Assembly: GCA_052390495.1 (NCBI GenBank)
Contig: JBQTGW010000412.1
Coordinates: forward strand, 1-31,163
Direction: 5' to 3'
From: GCA-003244245 sp052390495
GTDB lineage: Bacteria > Actinomycetota > Actinomycetes > Mycobacteriales > Pseudonocardiaceae
DNA length: 31,163 bases
Of the stretch, positions 14,188 through 22,018 are shown in pieces. A program made the translations under genes and the position numbers. The notes below the pieces were generated by a model. That model was not told the origin of the DNA and did not search any database. It saw nothing but the letters and a program-made list of their open reading frames with translations. How positions within the stretch are numbered: position 1 is the first letter of the stretch; each line of letters starts with the position of its first letter.

Positions 14188-15150
14188 ATGACCGTTCTGA
14201 TTCTGGCCCGGGATCTCGACTCGTCCACTGATCGGATGGTCGAAGCGTTGAGCGAGCGTGGGGTGCCGATGTTCCGCACCGACCTGGCCGCCTTTCCACA
14301 GGCGCTGACCCTGGATGCCCGGCTCGGCCCGAACGGCTGGGACGGGGTACTCGCGACCGATCACCGTGAGGTACGGCTGAGCGATATCCGCTCAGTGTGG
14401 TATCGCCATCCGTCGCATTTCGTATTGCCAGAGGGCATGTCCGGTCCGGAACTGCGGCACGCCACCGCCGAGGCCCGCTGTGGGCTAGCGGGAGTGTTGT
14501 CCAGCCTTGAGGTTTTGTGGGTCAACTATCCAGCGCGGGAATCGGATGCCCTCAAGCCACGGCAGCTCCAGGTGGCCCGCCGATGTGGGCTGAGGGTTCC
14601 CGATTCGCTGGTAACCAACAAACCCGAGGGGGTGCGCGACTTCGCGCGGAGCGTCGATGGTGCGCTGGCCGGTAAGACTTTAGCGGCCTCGCTACTGGTT
14701 GAATCGGGCCGACTGCAGATGGCCTATACCCGCCGTATCCAGCCCACCGAACTGGAAGACCTCGCCGGGGTTAATACCACCCTGCACTTTTTCCAGCCGT
14801 TCCTGACGAAGTCGTGGGAAGCGCGGGTGACAGTAGTCGGAGATCGGGTATTCGCGGCGGCAATTCACGCCGGATCTGACGCAGCTACGGTGGACTGGAG
14901 AGCCGACTATGACAGCCTCGACTACTCGGTAGTCGAACCGCCTGAACTGGTCACCGTCGGGATGCTGGCGTTCATGAAGAGTTTCGGTTTGTCGTTTGGT
15001 GCATTCGATTTTTCGGTGACTCCGGATGGAGAGTGGATCATGCTTGAAGGTAACCCATTTGGGGCCTTCGGCTGGCTGGAGGATGCCCTGGACCTGCCTA
15101 TCACGGCGGCGTTGGCCGATCTGCTCGCAAACGGAACCACGCCGTGCTGA
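14188..15150 (+). CDS. tgmB: ATP-grasp ribosomal peptide maturase (graspetide ligase)
   Basis: A 320-residue ATP-grasp ligase expected to join Thr/Ser side chains to Asp/Glu carboxylates of the precursor as ester linkages. The N-terminal pre-ATP-grasp domain starts MTVLILARDLDSSTDRM and contains the family-typical VWYRHPS (residues 71-77). The central region has VNYPARESDALKPRQLQVAR, the ATP-lid region HFFQPFLTKSWEARVTVVG and the metal-binding end DFSVTPDGEWIMLEGNPFG. In the last motif an Asp, a Glu and an Asn supply the usual Mg ligands; EGNPFG replaces the more common EVNPNG. ATG 14188 is 2 bp after the precursor stop, and the stop overlaps the first methyltransferase by 7 bp. This tight coupling argues for one functional unit. 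Confidence 0.93.
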   Translation: MTVLILARDLDSSTDRMVEALSERGVPMFRTDLAAFPQALTLDARLGPNGWDGVLATDHREVRLSDIRSVWYRHPSHFVLPEGMSGPELRHATAEARCGLAGVLSSLEVLWVNYPARESDALKPRQLQVARRCGLRVPDSLVTNKPEGVRDFARSVDGALAGKTLAASLLVESGRLQMAYTRRIQPTELEDLAGVNTTLHFFQPFLTKSWEARVTVVGDRVFAAAIHAGSDAATVDWRADYDSLDYSVVEPPELVTVGMLAFMKSFGLSFGAFDFSVTPDGEWIMLEGNPFGAFGWLEDALDLPITAALADLLANGTTPC

Positions 15151-16361
15151 GCTACCCCACAGACCTCAACCCAGAGGAGCAGAAACTGGCCGAGACGCTG
15201 CTGCGGGAGCTGGCTGAGAAGTTCACCGCAGACGGAACGCTGCACACACCGCAGTGGCGGGAGGTGTTCCTGCGCACCTGGCGGCATCCCTACGTACCGA
15301 CCTATTACCCCGAGCTCGGGGCACCGTGCATCCTCTCGATCGACCCGCAACGGCGCAGCGAATGGCTGACCTCGGTGTACAGCAACCAGACGCTGATCAC
15401 CAAAGTGGTGCAGGTGCCGATGTCTCCGACGCTGCGGCCGGGCACCTACCCGATGTATACGAGTTCGTCGACCTTGCCGTCGCTGCTGCTGACCATGCTG
15501 GAGGCGCTGGAGGTCTCCGAGGGGCACCGGGTACTGGAGATCGGCACCGGCACCGGATACAACACCGCACTGCTGTGCGAGCGGCTGGGCAGTGCGCACG
15601 TGACCAGTGTGGACATCGACCCCGAACTCGTGGAGCTCGCCCACGAACGGCTCGGCGCCAACGGCTACACCCCGACTCTGGCCGCTATCGACGGTGCGGG
15701 TGGCTACCCGCAGGGCGCTCCGTACGACCGGATTATCGCCACCTGCGCGGTGTTATCCATCCCGTCGGCCTGGCTGGAACAAGCCGCTCCGGGCGCGGTG
15801 ATCCTGGCCGATGTGCACGGCCCGATCGGGGGCACTCTGGCCCGGTTGAATGTCGACGGCGACGGGGTAGCCACCGGACGGTTCCTGCCGTCCTGGGCCG
15901 GGTTCATGTGGCTACGGCACACCCTGGACTTCCCGCCGTCCAGGTTGATCTGGCAGCCGGAGGGCGAGCCGGTGGAGTCGGTCACCGAGGTCGACCCGGC
16001 GCTTCTGTCGTCGGATGGCATGTTTGGCTTCGTTGCGCAATGGCACCTGCCAGATGCCACCTGGGGCCAGTTGACCGACGAGGGCATGCCCGGCATTCAC
16101 CTCTGGGCTCCTGACGGGTCCCGCGCCTCGATCTCCAGCACCCCGGCAGACGGGGGCTTTCTGGTCAGCCAGGTCGGCCCCCGGCGGCTGTGGGACCAGG
16201 TTGAGCAGGCCTACGAATTCTGGCAGCAGACCGGGCGCCCCAACTACGACCGCTTCGGCATCACCGCCACCGCCACCGAGCAGTACGTCTGGTACGACCA
16301 TCCCGACAGCGAGCACCGCTGGTCGCTGCCCACCCGACCCACCCCGCAGCCAAGCGAATAA
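15144..16361 (+). CDS. tgmC: PIMT-like methyltransferase 1 of graspetide system
   Basis: A SAM-dependent O-methyltransferase related to protein-L-isoaspartate methyltransferase, 405 residues, about twice the length of a housekeeping PIMT. The SAM motif is VLEIGTGTGYN (130-140), followed by VTSVDIDPELVELA. A family-specific SSSTLPSLLLTMLEAL (108-122) precedes it. The C-terminal half (about 230-405) is the extension seen in graspetide-associated PIMTs. The N-terminal RTWRHPYVP replaces the VPRHxFVP found in the two downstream paralogs, so this copy is the most divergent there. By analogy with fuscimiditide it would methylate an Asp in the modified peptide, which then collapses to an aspartimide. 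GTG 15144 overlaps the ligase stop. Confidence 0.9.
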   Translation: MLSYPTDLNPEEQKLAETLLRELAEKFTADGTLHTPQWREVFLRTWRHPYVPTYYPELGAPCILSIDPQRRSEWLTSVYSNQTLITKVVQVPMSPTLRPGTYPMYTSSSTLPSLLLTMLEALEVSEGHRVLEIGTGTGYNTALLCERLGSAHVTSVDIDPELVELAHERLGANGYTPTLAAIDGAGGYPQGAPYDRIIATCAVLSIPSAWLEQAAPGAVILADVHGPIGGTLARLNVDGDGVATGRFLPSWAGFMWLRHTLDFPPSRLIWQPEGEPVESVTEVDPALLSSDGMFGFVAQWHLPDATWGQLTDEGMPGIHLWAPDGSRASISSTPADGGFLVSQVGPRRLWDQVEQAYEFWQQTGRPNYDRFGITATATEQYVWYDHPDSEHRWSLPTRPTPQPSE

Positions 16362-16467
16362 CTGGGCGACGACATAAACCTACTGACCAATGGTTGTGGC
16401 TTCAGAATGGGGCGGGTGTGAAAATCGCGGTGGGAATTGCCGATCTACTGACTTCCGATGGGTGGCG

Positions 16468-17616
16468 ATGACGAACTGGGAAGCCAAGGCCATCGCTTTG
16501 GCCGATGAACTCGAGTCGCAGGGTCATCTGACCGATCCGAAGTGGCGCGCAGCAATCGAAGGGGTACCGCGCCACGTATTCGTCCCCCGGTTTTACGATG
16601 ACGACCAGATCTTGGTCGACAGCGCTAACCCTGAACAGTATGACCGGTGGCTCGATGCGGTCTACTCAAATAGTTACTTGGTTACCCAGCGCACCCAACT
16701 TCCCGACACCGACATCGACTGGCCCACCAGCTCGTCCAGTATGCCCAGCCTCATGGTCGGCATGCTGGAAGCATTGTCGGTCGCCGACGAGCATCGCGTG
16801 CTGGAGATCGGCACCGGCACCGGATACAACGCCGCCCTGATGAGCCACCGGCTCGGTGCGGACAACGTCACAAGCATCGACCTCGACCCCGGCCTGGTCA
16901 CCGACGCCCGGAAACGGCTCGCAGGCATCGGCTACCGGCCACATCTGGTCGCTGGCGACGGAGCGGCGGGCGTAGCGAAACAAGCGCCCTACGACAGCAT
17001 CATCGCCACGTGCGCCGTCACCACCATCCCACCAGCCTGGATCACCCAGGTCGTCACAGGCGGAGCAATCCTGGCCGACGTGCGAGGCGAGGTGTGCGGC
17101 GCCCTGATACTGCTGTGGAAGACTTCCCCGAATGCCGTGACAGGACGCGTCTTAACACGTCCCGGTTCCTTCATGTGGTTGCGCTCCCGCGTCGATAACC
17201 CACTCCGCAATGGTGGTCGCTATACCACCGTCTTCAACCTGGACGGCGCAAAGTCCCGCCGGACTGACGTCGACCCCAAGCTCCTCGACGACCCAGACTT
17301 CCGCTTCATAGTGCAACGCTATGTGCCGACACTTCAGTCCATTTACTGGGCGAGCCGTGATGACGTCGCAGTGCTGGAGCTTCGTGGCAGCGACGCAGCA
17401 TGGGCCGAAGTCACAGCGAGCGAAACCACGACAGGTCAGTACCCGCTCACGCAGGGCGGCCCGCACCCGATCTGGAACGACGTGGAACGAGCCGCCACTG
17501 CCTGGAACGCGCTGGGTCGACCAACTCGGCACCGATTCGGCTTAACATCCACCATCGACGGAGAACACCGCTACTGGCTCGATAGCCCAGACGGCAAGCA
17601 GCTCGACCTACCCTGA
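16468..17616 (+). CDS. tgmC: PIMT-like methyltransferase 2 of graspetide system
   Basis: A 382-residue paralog of the preceding methyltransferase. It has canonical VPRHVFVP (33-40), WLDAVYSNSYLVTQ (61-74), SSSSMPSLMVGMLEAL (88-103) and VLEIGTGTGYN (111-121), then the long C-terminal extension. ATG 16468 (MTNWEAKA) fits the paralogs' N-terminus; the frame is open to 16390 but those residues (Cys/Gly/Arg-rich) do not look coding. The 106-bp gap from methyltransferase 1 is the largest in the cluster, is less GC-rich and could hold a secondary promoter. The ribosome site is weak (GGGTGG). Substrate assignment is inferred from the cluster. Confidence 0.88.
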   Translation: MTNWEAKAIALADELESQGHLTDPKWRAAIEGVPRHVFVPRFYDDDQILVDSANPEQYDRWLDAVYSNSYLVTQRTQLPDTDIDWPTSSSSMPSLMVGMLEALSVADEHRVLEIGTGTGYNAALMSHRLGADNVTSIDLDPGLVTDARKRLAGIGYRPHLVAGDGAAGVAKQAPYDSIIATCAVTTIPPAWITQVVTGGAILADVRGEVCGALILLWKTSPNAVTGRVLTRPGSFMWLRSRVDNPLRNGGRYTTVFNLDGAKSRRTDVDPKLLDDPDFRFIVQRYVPTLQSIYWASRDDVAVLELRGSDAAWAEVTASETTTGQYPLTQGGPHPIWNDVERAATAWNALGRPTRHRFGLTSTIDGEHRYWLDSPDGKQLDLP

Positions 17617-17652
17617 CCAGCCCACGCTCGAATGCACCTGGAGGCGCATGTG

Positions 17653-18858
17653 ATGACCGTGCTCGCCGAAGATTGGCTACGCCGGGCACGGCGGCTCGCT
17701 GAGCAGCTCGTTGCCGCCGGGAAGCTGACATCGGCGGCGTGGCGGAATGCGGTGTGCTCGGTCCCCCGCCACGAGTTCGTTCCGGAGGTGTTCCGCCAGG
17801 ACCGGCTCGATCAGTACGACCCGACCTGGCGGCAACTGGACACCACGACCGACCAGGGCCACAAGGAGTGGCTGGACCAGGTGTATTCCAACGCGGCGCT
17901 GATCACCGCTGTGGATCGCACCACTCAATCCCCCAGCTTGCTGTCCACCTCCAGCATGCCCGCCTTGATGACCCGAATGCTGGAAACCCTCGACGTCCAT
18001 AACGGACACCGGGTACTGGAAATCGGCACCGGAACCGGCTACAACGCGGGCCTGCTCTCCCACCGCCTCGGCGACGGCAACGTGTTCTCCGTCGACATCG
18101 AACCGGACCTCGTCGAGCTGGCCCGACAACGGCTGGCCCGGCTCGGCTACCACCCCACCCTCCTCGCCACCGACGGCGCGACGGGCCTACCCCAACACGC
18201 ACCGTTCGACCGGATCATCGCTACCTGCTCGGTGCCCGCCGTGCCCTGGCCGTGGGTGACCCAGACCCGCCCCGGTGGCGTGATCCTCACCGACGTGAAG
18301 ATCTCTCTCATGGCCGGGAGCCTGGTCCGCCTCACCCGCTATCCCGACCGCGCCGAAGGACCCTTCGACCCCACCTACGCCGCCTTCATGAGCCTGCGCC
18401 ACCACCCCGCCGGCCAGCGCGCCACCCGCTCCGGACCCCGCAGACAACGCGACAGCGAACCCGAGCAGCGCACTACCACACTCGACCCACGCACCCCGTG
18501 GACGTCACTGATCGTGTGGTTCCTCGCCAGCTTCCAACTCGGCGCTCACCTCACACTGGGCTACAGCGACTTCAAGGACGGCCAGCCCACCGCCACCTCG
18601 ATCACCATAGGCGACGGTTCCTGGGCAGAGGTGAGCCTTGCCGACGAGCGAGGAGTGCACCAGGTCACCGAAGGCGGCCCGCGCCGGGTGTGGCGCATCA
18701 TCGAAAACGCCCACGCCCTATGGACCGATCTCGGCCAACCCAACTGGAACCGCTTCGGCCTCACCGTTACCGAGAACCACCAGCAAGTCTGGCTCGACAC
18801 CCCCACCAGCGCTCACATCTGGCCACTGCCGCCAGCACCAGCATCCGACGCACCGTGA
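17653..18858 (+). CDS. tgmC: PIMT-like methyltransferase 3 of graspetide system
   Basis: A 401-residue third paralog with VPRHEFVP (37-44), WLDQVYSNAALIT (73-85), STSSMPALMTRMLETL (98-113) and VLEIGTGTGYN (121-131). The C-terminal extension carries a charged, Arg/Thr-rich insert around residues 255-285 that is absent from the other two. ATG 17653 is preceded by GGAGG at 17640-17644; upstream in-frame starts at 17632 and 17650 are less well placed. The stop overlaps (GTGA) the start of a decayed fourth copy. All SAM-binding residues look intact, so it is probably active. Confidence 0.88.
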   Translation: MTVLAEDWLRRARRLAEQLVAAGKLTSAAWRNAVCSVPRHEFVPEVFRQDRLDQYDPTWRQLDTTTDQGHKEWLDQVYSNAALITAVDRTTQSPSLLSTSSMPALMTRMLETLDVHNGHRVLEIGTGTGYNAGLLSHRLGDGNVFSVDIEPDLVELARQRLARLGYHPTLLATDGATGLPQHAPFDRIIATCSVPAVPWPWVTQTRPGGVILTDVKISLMAGSLVRLTRYPDRAEGPFDPTYAAFMSLRHHPAGQRATRSGPRRQRDSEPEQRTTTLDPRTPWTSLIVWFLASFQLGAHLTLGYSDFKDGQPTATSITIGDGSWAEVSLADERGVHQVTEGGPRRVWRIIENAHALWTDLGQPNWNRFGLTVTENHQQVWLDTPTSAHIWPLPPAPASDAP

Positions 18859-18960
18859 CGACGACATGGACAGCCAGGGCGATCTATTCGAATATCCCTT
18901 TGGTCACCCAGATCACCAGGGCTCCCGACACCGATGCCGTGGCCGTTGCCTCGGCGTTAA
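18855..18960 (+). pseudogene. Remnant of a fourth PIMT-like methyltransferase
   Basis: Starting at GTG 18855, which overlaps the stop of methyltransferase 3, the frame encodes MTTTWTARA, then AIYSNIPLVTQITRAPDTD (18879-18935). This matches methyltransferase 2 residues 65-83 (AVYSNSYLVTQRTQLPDTD) at about 13 of 18 positions. The roughly 60 residues that should precede it are missing. Everything after VAVASALT is lost where the sequence abruptly turns AT-rich at about 18,957. It therefore looks like a fourth tandem gene trimmed by internal deletion and cut by insertion of the HipA/DUF262 segment. Confidence 0.7.
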
Positions 18961-20196
18961 CTATTTTTGGACGATCGGTAAAGTGTTGAGTCTTTTACTG
19001 AGCACTGAAAATTTTTCGACGCTTAGAAACTCTTTAAGTATGGACCAGTTTGGAAGAATTCGCTCCACAGCAGACGCTGCCTGCCTATGAGCATCGTCCG
19101 GACCGAATTGGGTCCGCCGACCAAGCGCCTGAAAATTTTTAAATGTGACCGCCTCGAATCGCTTGGATTTGCCCAAATTCATGCCGAGGTCATCCTCTGC
19201 GATAAACAGCACGGTCGGCAGAACGTCGTACAACGGACTGAGGTCAGGCCGCTTTCCATCAGGATACAGGAAAGCCCAGTTCTTCAGGTGTGCGTCACCG
19301 TTACCGACCAGTATGTTCAACACAATTCTATCAATCACATCGGCTACCCGGTGCACGCCGCTCAATGCGCCTACGAAAATCGCGACGGTTTCGAAGTTCG
19401 CACTTGTGTACTTCGCACGTTCTCGAGCGGTGGGAATGTTGAGAACCTGCGCTAACTCCTCCATATGTATGCGCCGATCGTCCTCGCGTCGGTCAAATCG
19501 TTCAACCGCTAAGGCATTGCCTCTGGCCGCAGCCGCCCAATCTTCCAATCCGACGACATCGATCGGATCTACGAGTCGAGCGTTTGGGACCTCTATCCCA
19601 GCAGCCCTGGCGAGTTCGAGAGCACCCAACTCGGCCTCAGGAACTCCCTCAAAACCAGGCCTACCGTCGGGAAACTTAAGGATGACGTTACCAACTTGGC
19701 CAGTCGCCGGTACCGTCAAACCCCGACCGTCTCCGTAAACTGAGAACTTGAGCTGCGCTCCTGCTAGGCTGAATTTTAGCAACGGTTCTTCGTGGACTTT
19801 CTCTTCTTCGTCTGCTCTAGGCGGGACGCGATAATTTCTGCCGTCAAGCACCGCTGGAATTGCCCTAGCAGCCCCCGGTAAATCTGTAGAGCCGAGGCGT
19901 CGGAGCAACTCGAACTCGCGTTTACTACTAACGCCTGCGGCTAATGCTACTGCGCTTCTGAGCCGACCTTCCGGCAAAAGATGGGAGAACCACCGGGGCA
20001 AAACCACGTCGCTATTCAGTCGCCAGGTCCTCCCCTGCTCTTCGAAGATCTGTCCCAAGACCGGTCTATCCACGCGCTCCCAGTATGGGTCGGTAAACTC
20101 GAACCAATTGTGCTCGTCTTTGTTGTGCAGCAGACCGACATCGATCCAGTCGCCGGACGGTGACTGAAGCTGGATGATCAGCGCTGACTCACTCAT
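18961..20196 (-). CDS. hipA: HipA-family kinase
   Basis: A 411-residue HipA-like Ser/Thr kinase. Motifs in order are FSLAGAQLKFS (142-152, ATP-binding loop), IHMEELAQVLNIP (243-255), the catalytic loop GNGDAHLKNWAFLY (298-311, Asp301 and Asn306) and LSPLYDVLPT (319-328, metal-binding Asp324). All key kinase residues are present. HipA toxins classically phosphorylate an aminoacyl-tRNA synthetase and pair with the HTH antitoxin HipB. No HipB lies next to it; instead the start (ATG 20196) overlaps the end of a DUF262 gene by 8 bp. Base composition is clearly poorer in GC than the flanks, pointing to horizontal acquisition. The substrate is unknown. Confidence 0.88.
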   Translation of the reverse strand: MSESALIIQLQSPSGDWIDVGLLHNKDEHNWFEFTDPYWERVDRPVLGQIFEEQGRTWRLNSDVVLPRWFSHLLPEGRLRSAVALAAGVSSKREFELLRRLGSTDLPGAARAIPAVLDGRNYRVPPRADEEEKVHEEPLLKFSLAGAQLKFSVYGDGRGLTVPATGQVGNVILKFPDGRPGFEGVPEAELGALELARAAGIEVPNARLVDPIDVVGLEDWAAAARGNALAVERFDRREDDRRIHMEELAQVLNIPTARERAKYTSANFETVAIFVGALSGVHRVADVIDRIVLNILVGNGDAHLKNWAFLYPDGKRPDLSPLYDVLPTVLFIAEDDLGMNLGKSKRFEAVTFKNFQALGRRTQFGPDDAHRQAASAVERILPNWSILKEFLSVEKFSVLSKRLNTLPIVQK

Positions 20197-21802
20197 CCGA
20201 GTCCTCTTCCGCAGCTCCAGCCAGAGCCAGGTCCTTAAGAGATGGACGCAGGAGAGATCCCCGTTCCAACCTGTTATCGAGAAAATCTGTTGTCAGTTTC
20301 TCGATGTACTCGCCCCGTTTCTTTAAGAACTCGGACACCCCCCCAGTCCGCAGTGCATGCACCGCATCAGCCTGGAGAGCGTGGCTTTCCAACACGGCGA
20401 TATCTCGAATATTCCCGGCGGGCTCGGCATCGATTGGCCAGAAGCCACGCGCAGCGACATGTGTGCGATACCCGCGAACAAAAGAAGTTATGGCAGCGAT
20501 ACCGTGCAGTTCAAGCTGTTCTGCTATATCTATAGTAGTGCCGTCAGGGTGGCGAGGCTTCAAGGACGCCAAAGCGAGAAGGGTCAAGCGAGTATTGGCG
20601 AAGTTCGTCCTAAAGTTGTCCAGTGGTAGATGTGGCGCAGCAAGGTCAGGAGTAAAATCCAGCAGCGATTTCACTGCCTCGAATTCAGTCGGTGCATTAT
20701 CCGGATTACGGAATTTCGGGTTGACTGCGCGGATCGCCCTCCGTAGCGTTGGTGTCTGACCACCCTCGGTGCGGCCGAAACCATGTACCCAGCCTCGCCA
20801 AAGCCACCTCACCAAAAGGCGGAGTGTCCACGGTTCAGGATCCGGGTGAATATGAAAGAATACAGCTAGTACTGGGATCGGCAGGGTATTGGGAACCAAC
20901 AAGAGATGCCAAACACCTTCAGATTTCAAAAATTCGATACTTCGTGACAATGCCTGCTCTGTCTGGTAAAACCAGTCCGCCGGATCCTCATTTTCACCGA
21001 ACTCGGAACGAATATCCCGCTGCACGTCGCCACCGCGTAATGCAAGCATACTCTGAACGATTCGGCTCTCTTCGAGATCGCCAAATCCGAGCCGTCGAAG
21101 CTCCCGCACCACGGATGCCGGGCTGCTAGGCTCCTCGTTACCCGCAAACAGAGCGTGGAAGACCTGCGCTCGACTTATCGGTTTACCGGCGGAGTTGACC
21201 CGGTCAAATACCTCACGTAGCAGGGCCTGATTGTTTCCAGAGACGATGTAAGCAGGTATTCGATAATCCCGTAGAGCTCCGACTAGCCTGTCAGCGAGGT
21301 CTAAGTCGTCAGCCTCAAGTTGGTCACCATTGCGACGGATCCAGTTCTGTAGACTTCGCGTTTCAAGGGCTTCCCGCACAGGAATGGAGCGGGGTGGCGC
21401 TGCACCCCGCCGTGAATTGATGAACTTTTCGGTTGCCAGGTCGAAGTAGATCTCAAACCGTTCATCGACACCTTTGTGGTTGGGTGATAGCGCGGCGAAT
21501 AAGGACGTAATCCGCTGCTGGCCGTCGACGACCCAGAACGCGTTCGAGTTCTTCGATACCTGGAGTTCGATCGGCCCCAATGCTACCGTTCCAGCCGGAG
21601 CTTCCTTCCTCCACAATAAGAGTGTGCCGACTGGAAACCCTCGATAAATGCTGTCAAAGAGGTCTCGGACGTTCTTGGCGCCCCATACGAATTGCCGCTG
21701 GAACGTCGGGACTCTAATAGATCCCTCGCCTGCGTACTGAACGATTTCTGGAATGCTGAAATTTCCAGATCTCGATCCGTCGAGGGGTCCGCTCGTGGTC
21801 AT
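20189..21802 (-). CDS. DUF262 (GmrSD/ParB-like) protein
   Basis: A 537-residue protein with an N-terminal DUF262 domain: VPTFQRQFVW (31-40), the nucleotide-linked DGQQRITSLF (93-102) and the later VFDRVNSAGKPIS motif. DUF262 occurs in GmrS and in several phage-defence proteins, where it senses or hydrolyses nucleotides. The C-terminal part lacks an obvious DUF1524 HNH nuclease motif, so the effector role may rest with the coupled HipA kinase. ATG 21802 (MTTSGPLDG) follows an AGAGAGA stretch; GTG 21817 is an alternative. It is the first gene of the pair, with low GC like hipA. A defence or toxin-control role is inferred, not shown. Confidence 0.82.
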   Translation of the reverse strand: MTTSGPLDGSRSGNFSIPEIVQYAGEGSIRVPTFQRQFVWGAKNVRDLFDSIYRGFPVGTLLLWRKEAPAGTVALGPIELQVSKNSNAFWVVDGQQRITSLFAALSPNHKGVDERFEIYFDLATEKFINSRRGAAPPRSIPVREALETRSLQNWIRRNGDQLEADDLDLADRLVGALRDYRIPAYIVSGNNQALLREVFDRVNSAGKPISRAQVFHALFAGNEEPSSPASVVRELRRLGFGDLEESRIVQSMLALRGGDVQRDIRSEFGENEDPADWFYQTEQALSRSIEFLKSEGVWHLLLVPNTLPIPVLAVFFHIHPDPEPWTLRLLVRWLWRGWVHGFGRTEGGQTPTLRRAIRAVNPKFRNPDNAPTEFEAVKSLLDFTPDLAAPHLPLDNFRTNFANTRLTLLALASLKPRHPDGTTIDIAEQLELHGIAAITSFVRGYRTHVAARGFWPIDAEPAGNIRDIAVLESHALQADAVHALRTGGVSEFLKKRGEYIEKLTTDFLDNRLERGSLLRPSLKDLALAGAAEEDSDE

Positions 21803-21989
21803 CGAAGTCTCTCTCACTCAATAAGCACTGCACGTCGGCCCATAGTATCCCCCTGAACAGGGCCGATAGGCTGCCACCGGACATCTACAAGATCGGGTAC
21901 CCCAGCATCAAGTACACCCGCCGCGCCTGCCAGCGTGCGCTGGGGCGACGCTGCGGGTTGCACAGCGGACCCGGCTGCGTCACCATAAA
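21803..21989. other. Junction between the HipA/DUF262 segment and paaA
   Basis: GC rises sharply at about 21,840-21,870. A small palindrome CCCTGAACAGGG lies near 21,852. From about 21,870 an open, coding-like stretch (LPPDIYKIGYPSIKYTRR and onward) runs towards paaA without a clear start and may be a gene remnant. The promoters of the DUF262 gene and of paaA must lie here. No flanking direct repeat that would mark an insertion site was found by eye. Confidence 0.4.
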
Positions 21990-22003
21990 CGAACGAACAT
22001 TCG
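21990..22003. promoter_or_regulatory. Putative PaaR operator upstream of paaA
   Basis: CGAACGAACATTCG, followed by GT, shares GAACGANCNTTCGGT with the paaZ-paaG site. It is one base off the CNAACGNNCGTTNG consensus I recall for PaaR. It ends 15 bp before the paaA start codon, overlapping the region between promoter and ribosome site, where a TetR repressor could block transcription. Confidence 0.72.
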
Positions 22004-22018
22004 GTTCAGGGAGGCAGG

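Noticed and set aside
16390..16467. Upstream start of methyltransferase 2 at ATG 16390, or a 17-codon leader peptide from GTG 16419
   Set aside because: The added residues do not align with the paralogs, and the short leader frame has no repeated or regulatory feature to support it.
20242..20760. Plus-strand ORFs opposite the DUF262 gene
   Set aside because: They lack ribosome sites and recognisable motifs, while the minus-strand DUF262 frame is continuous and has its family motifs.
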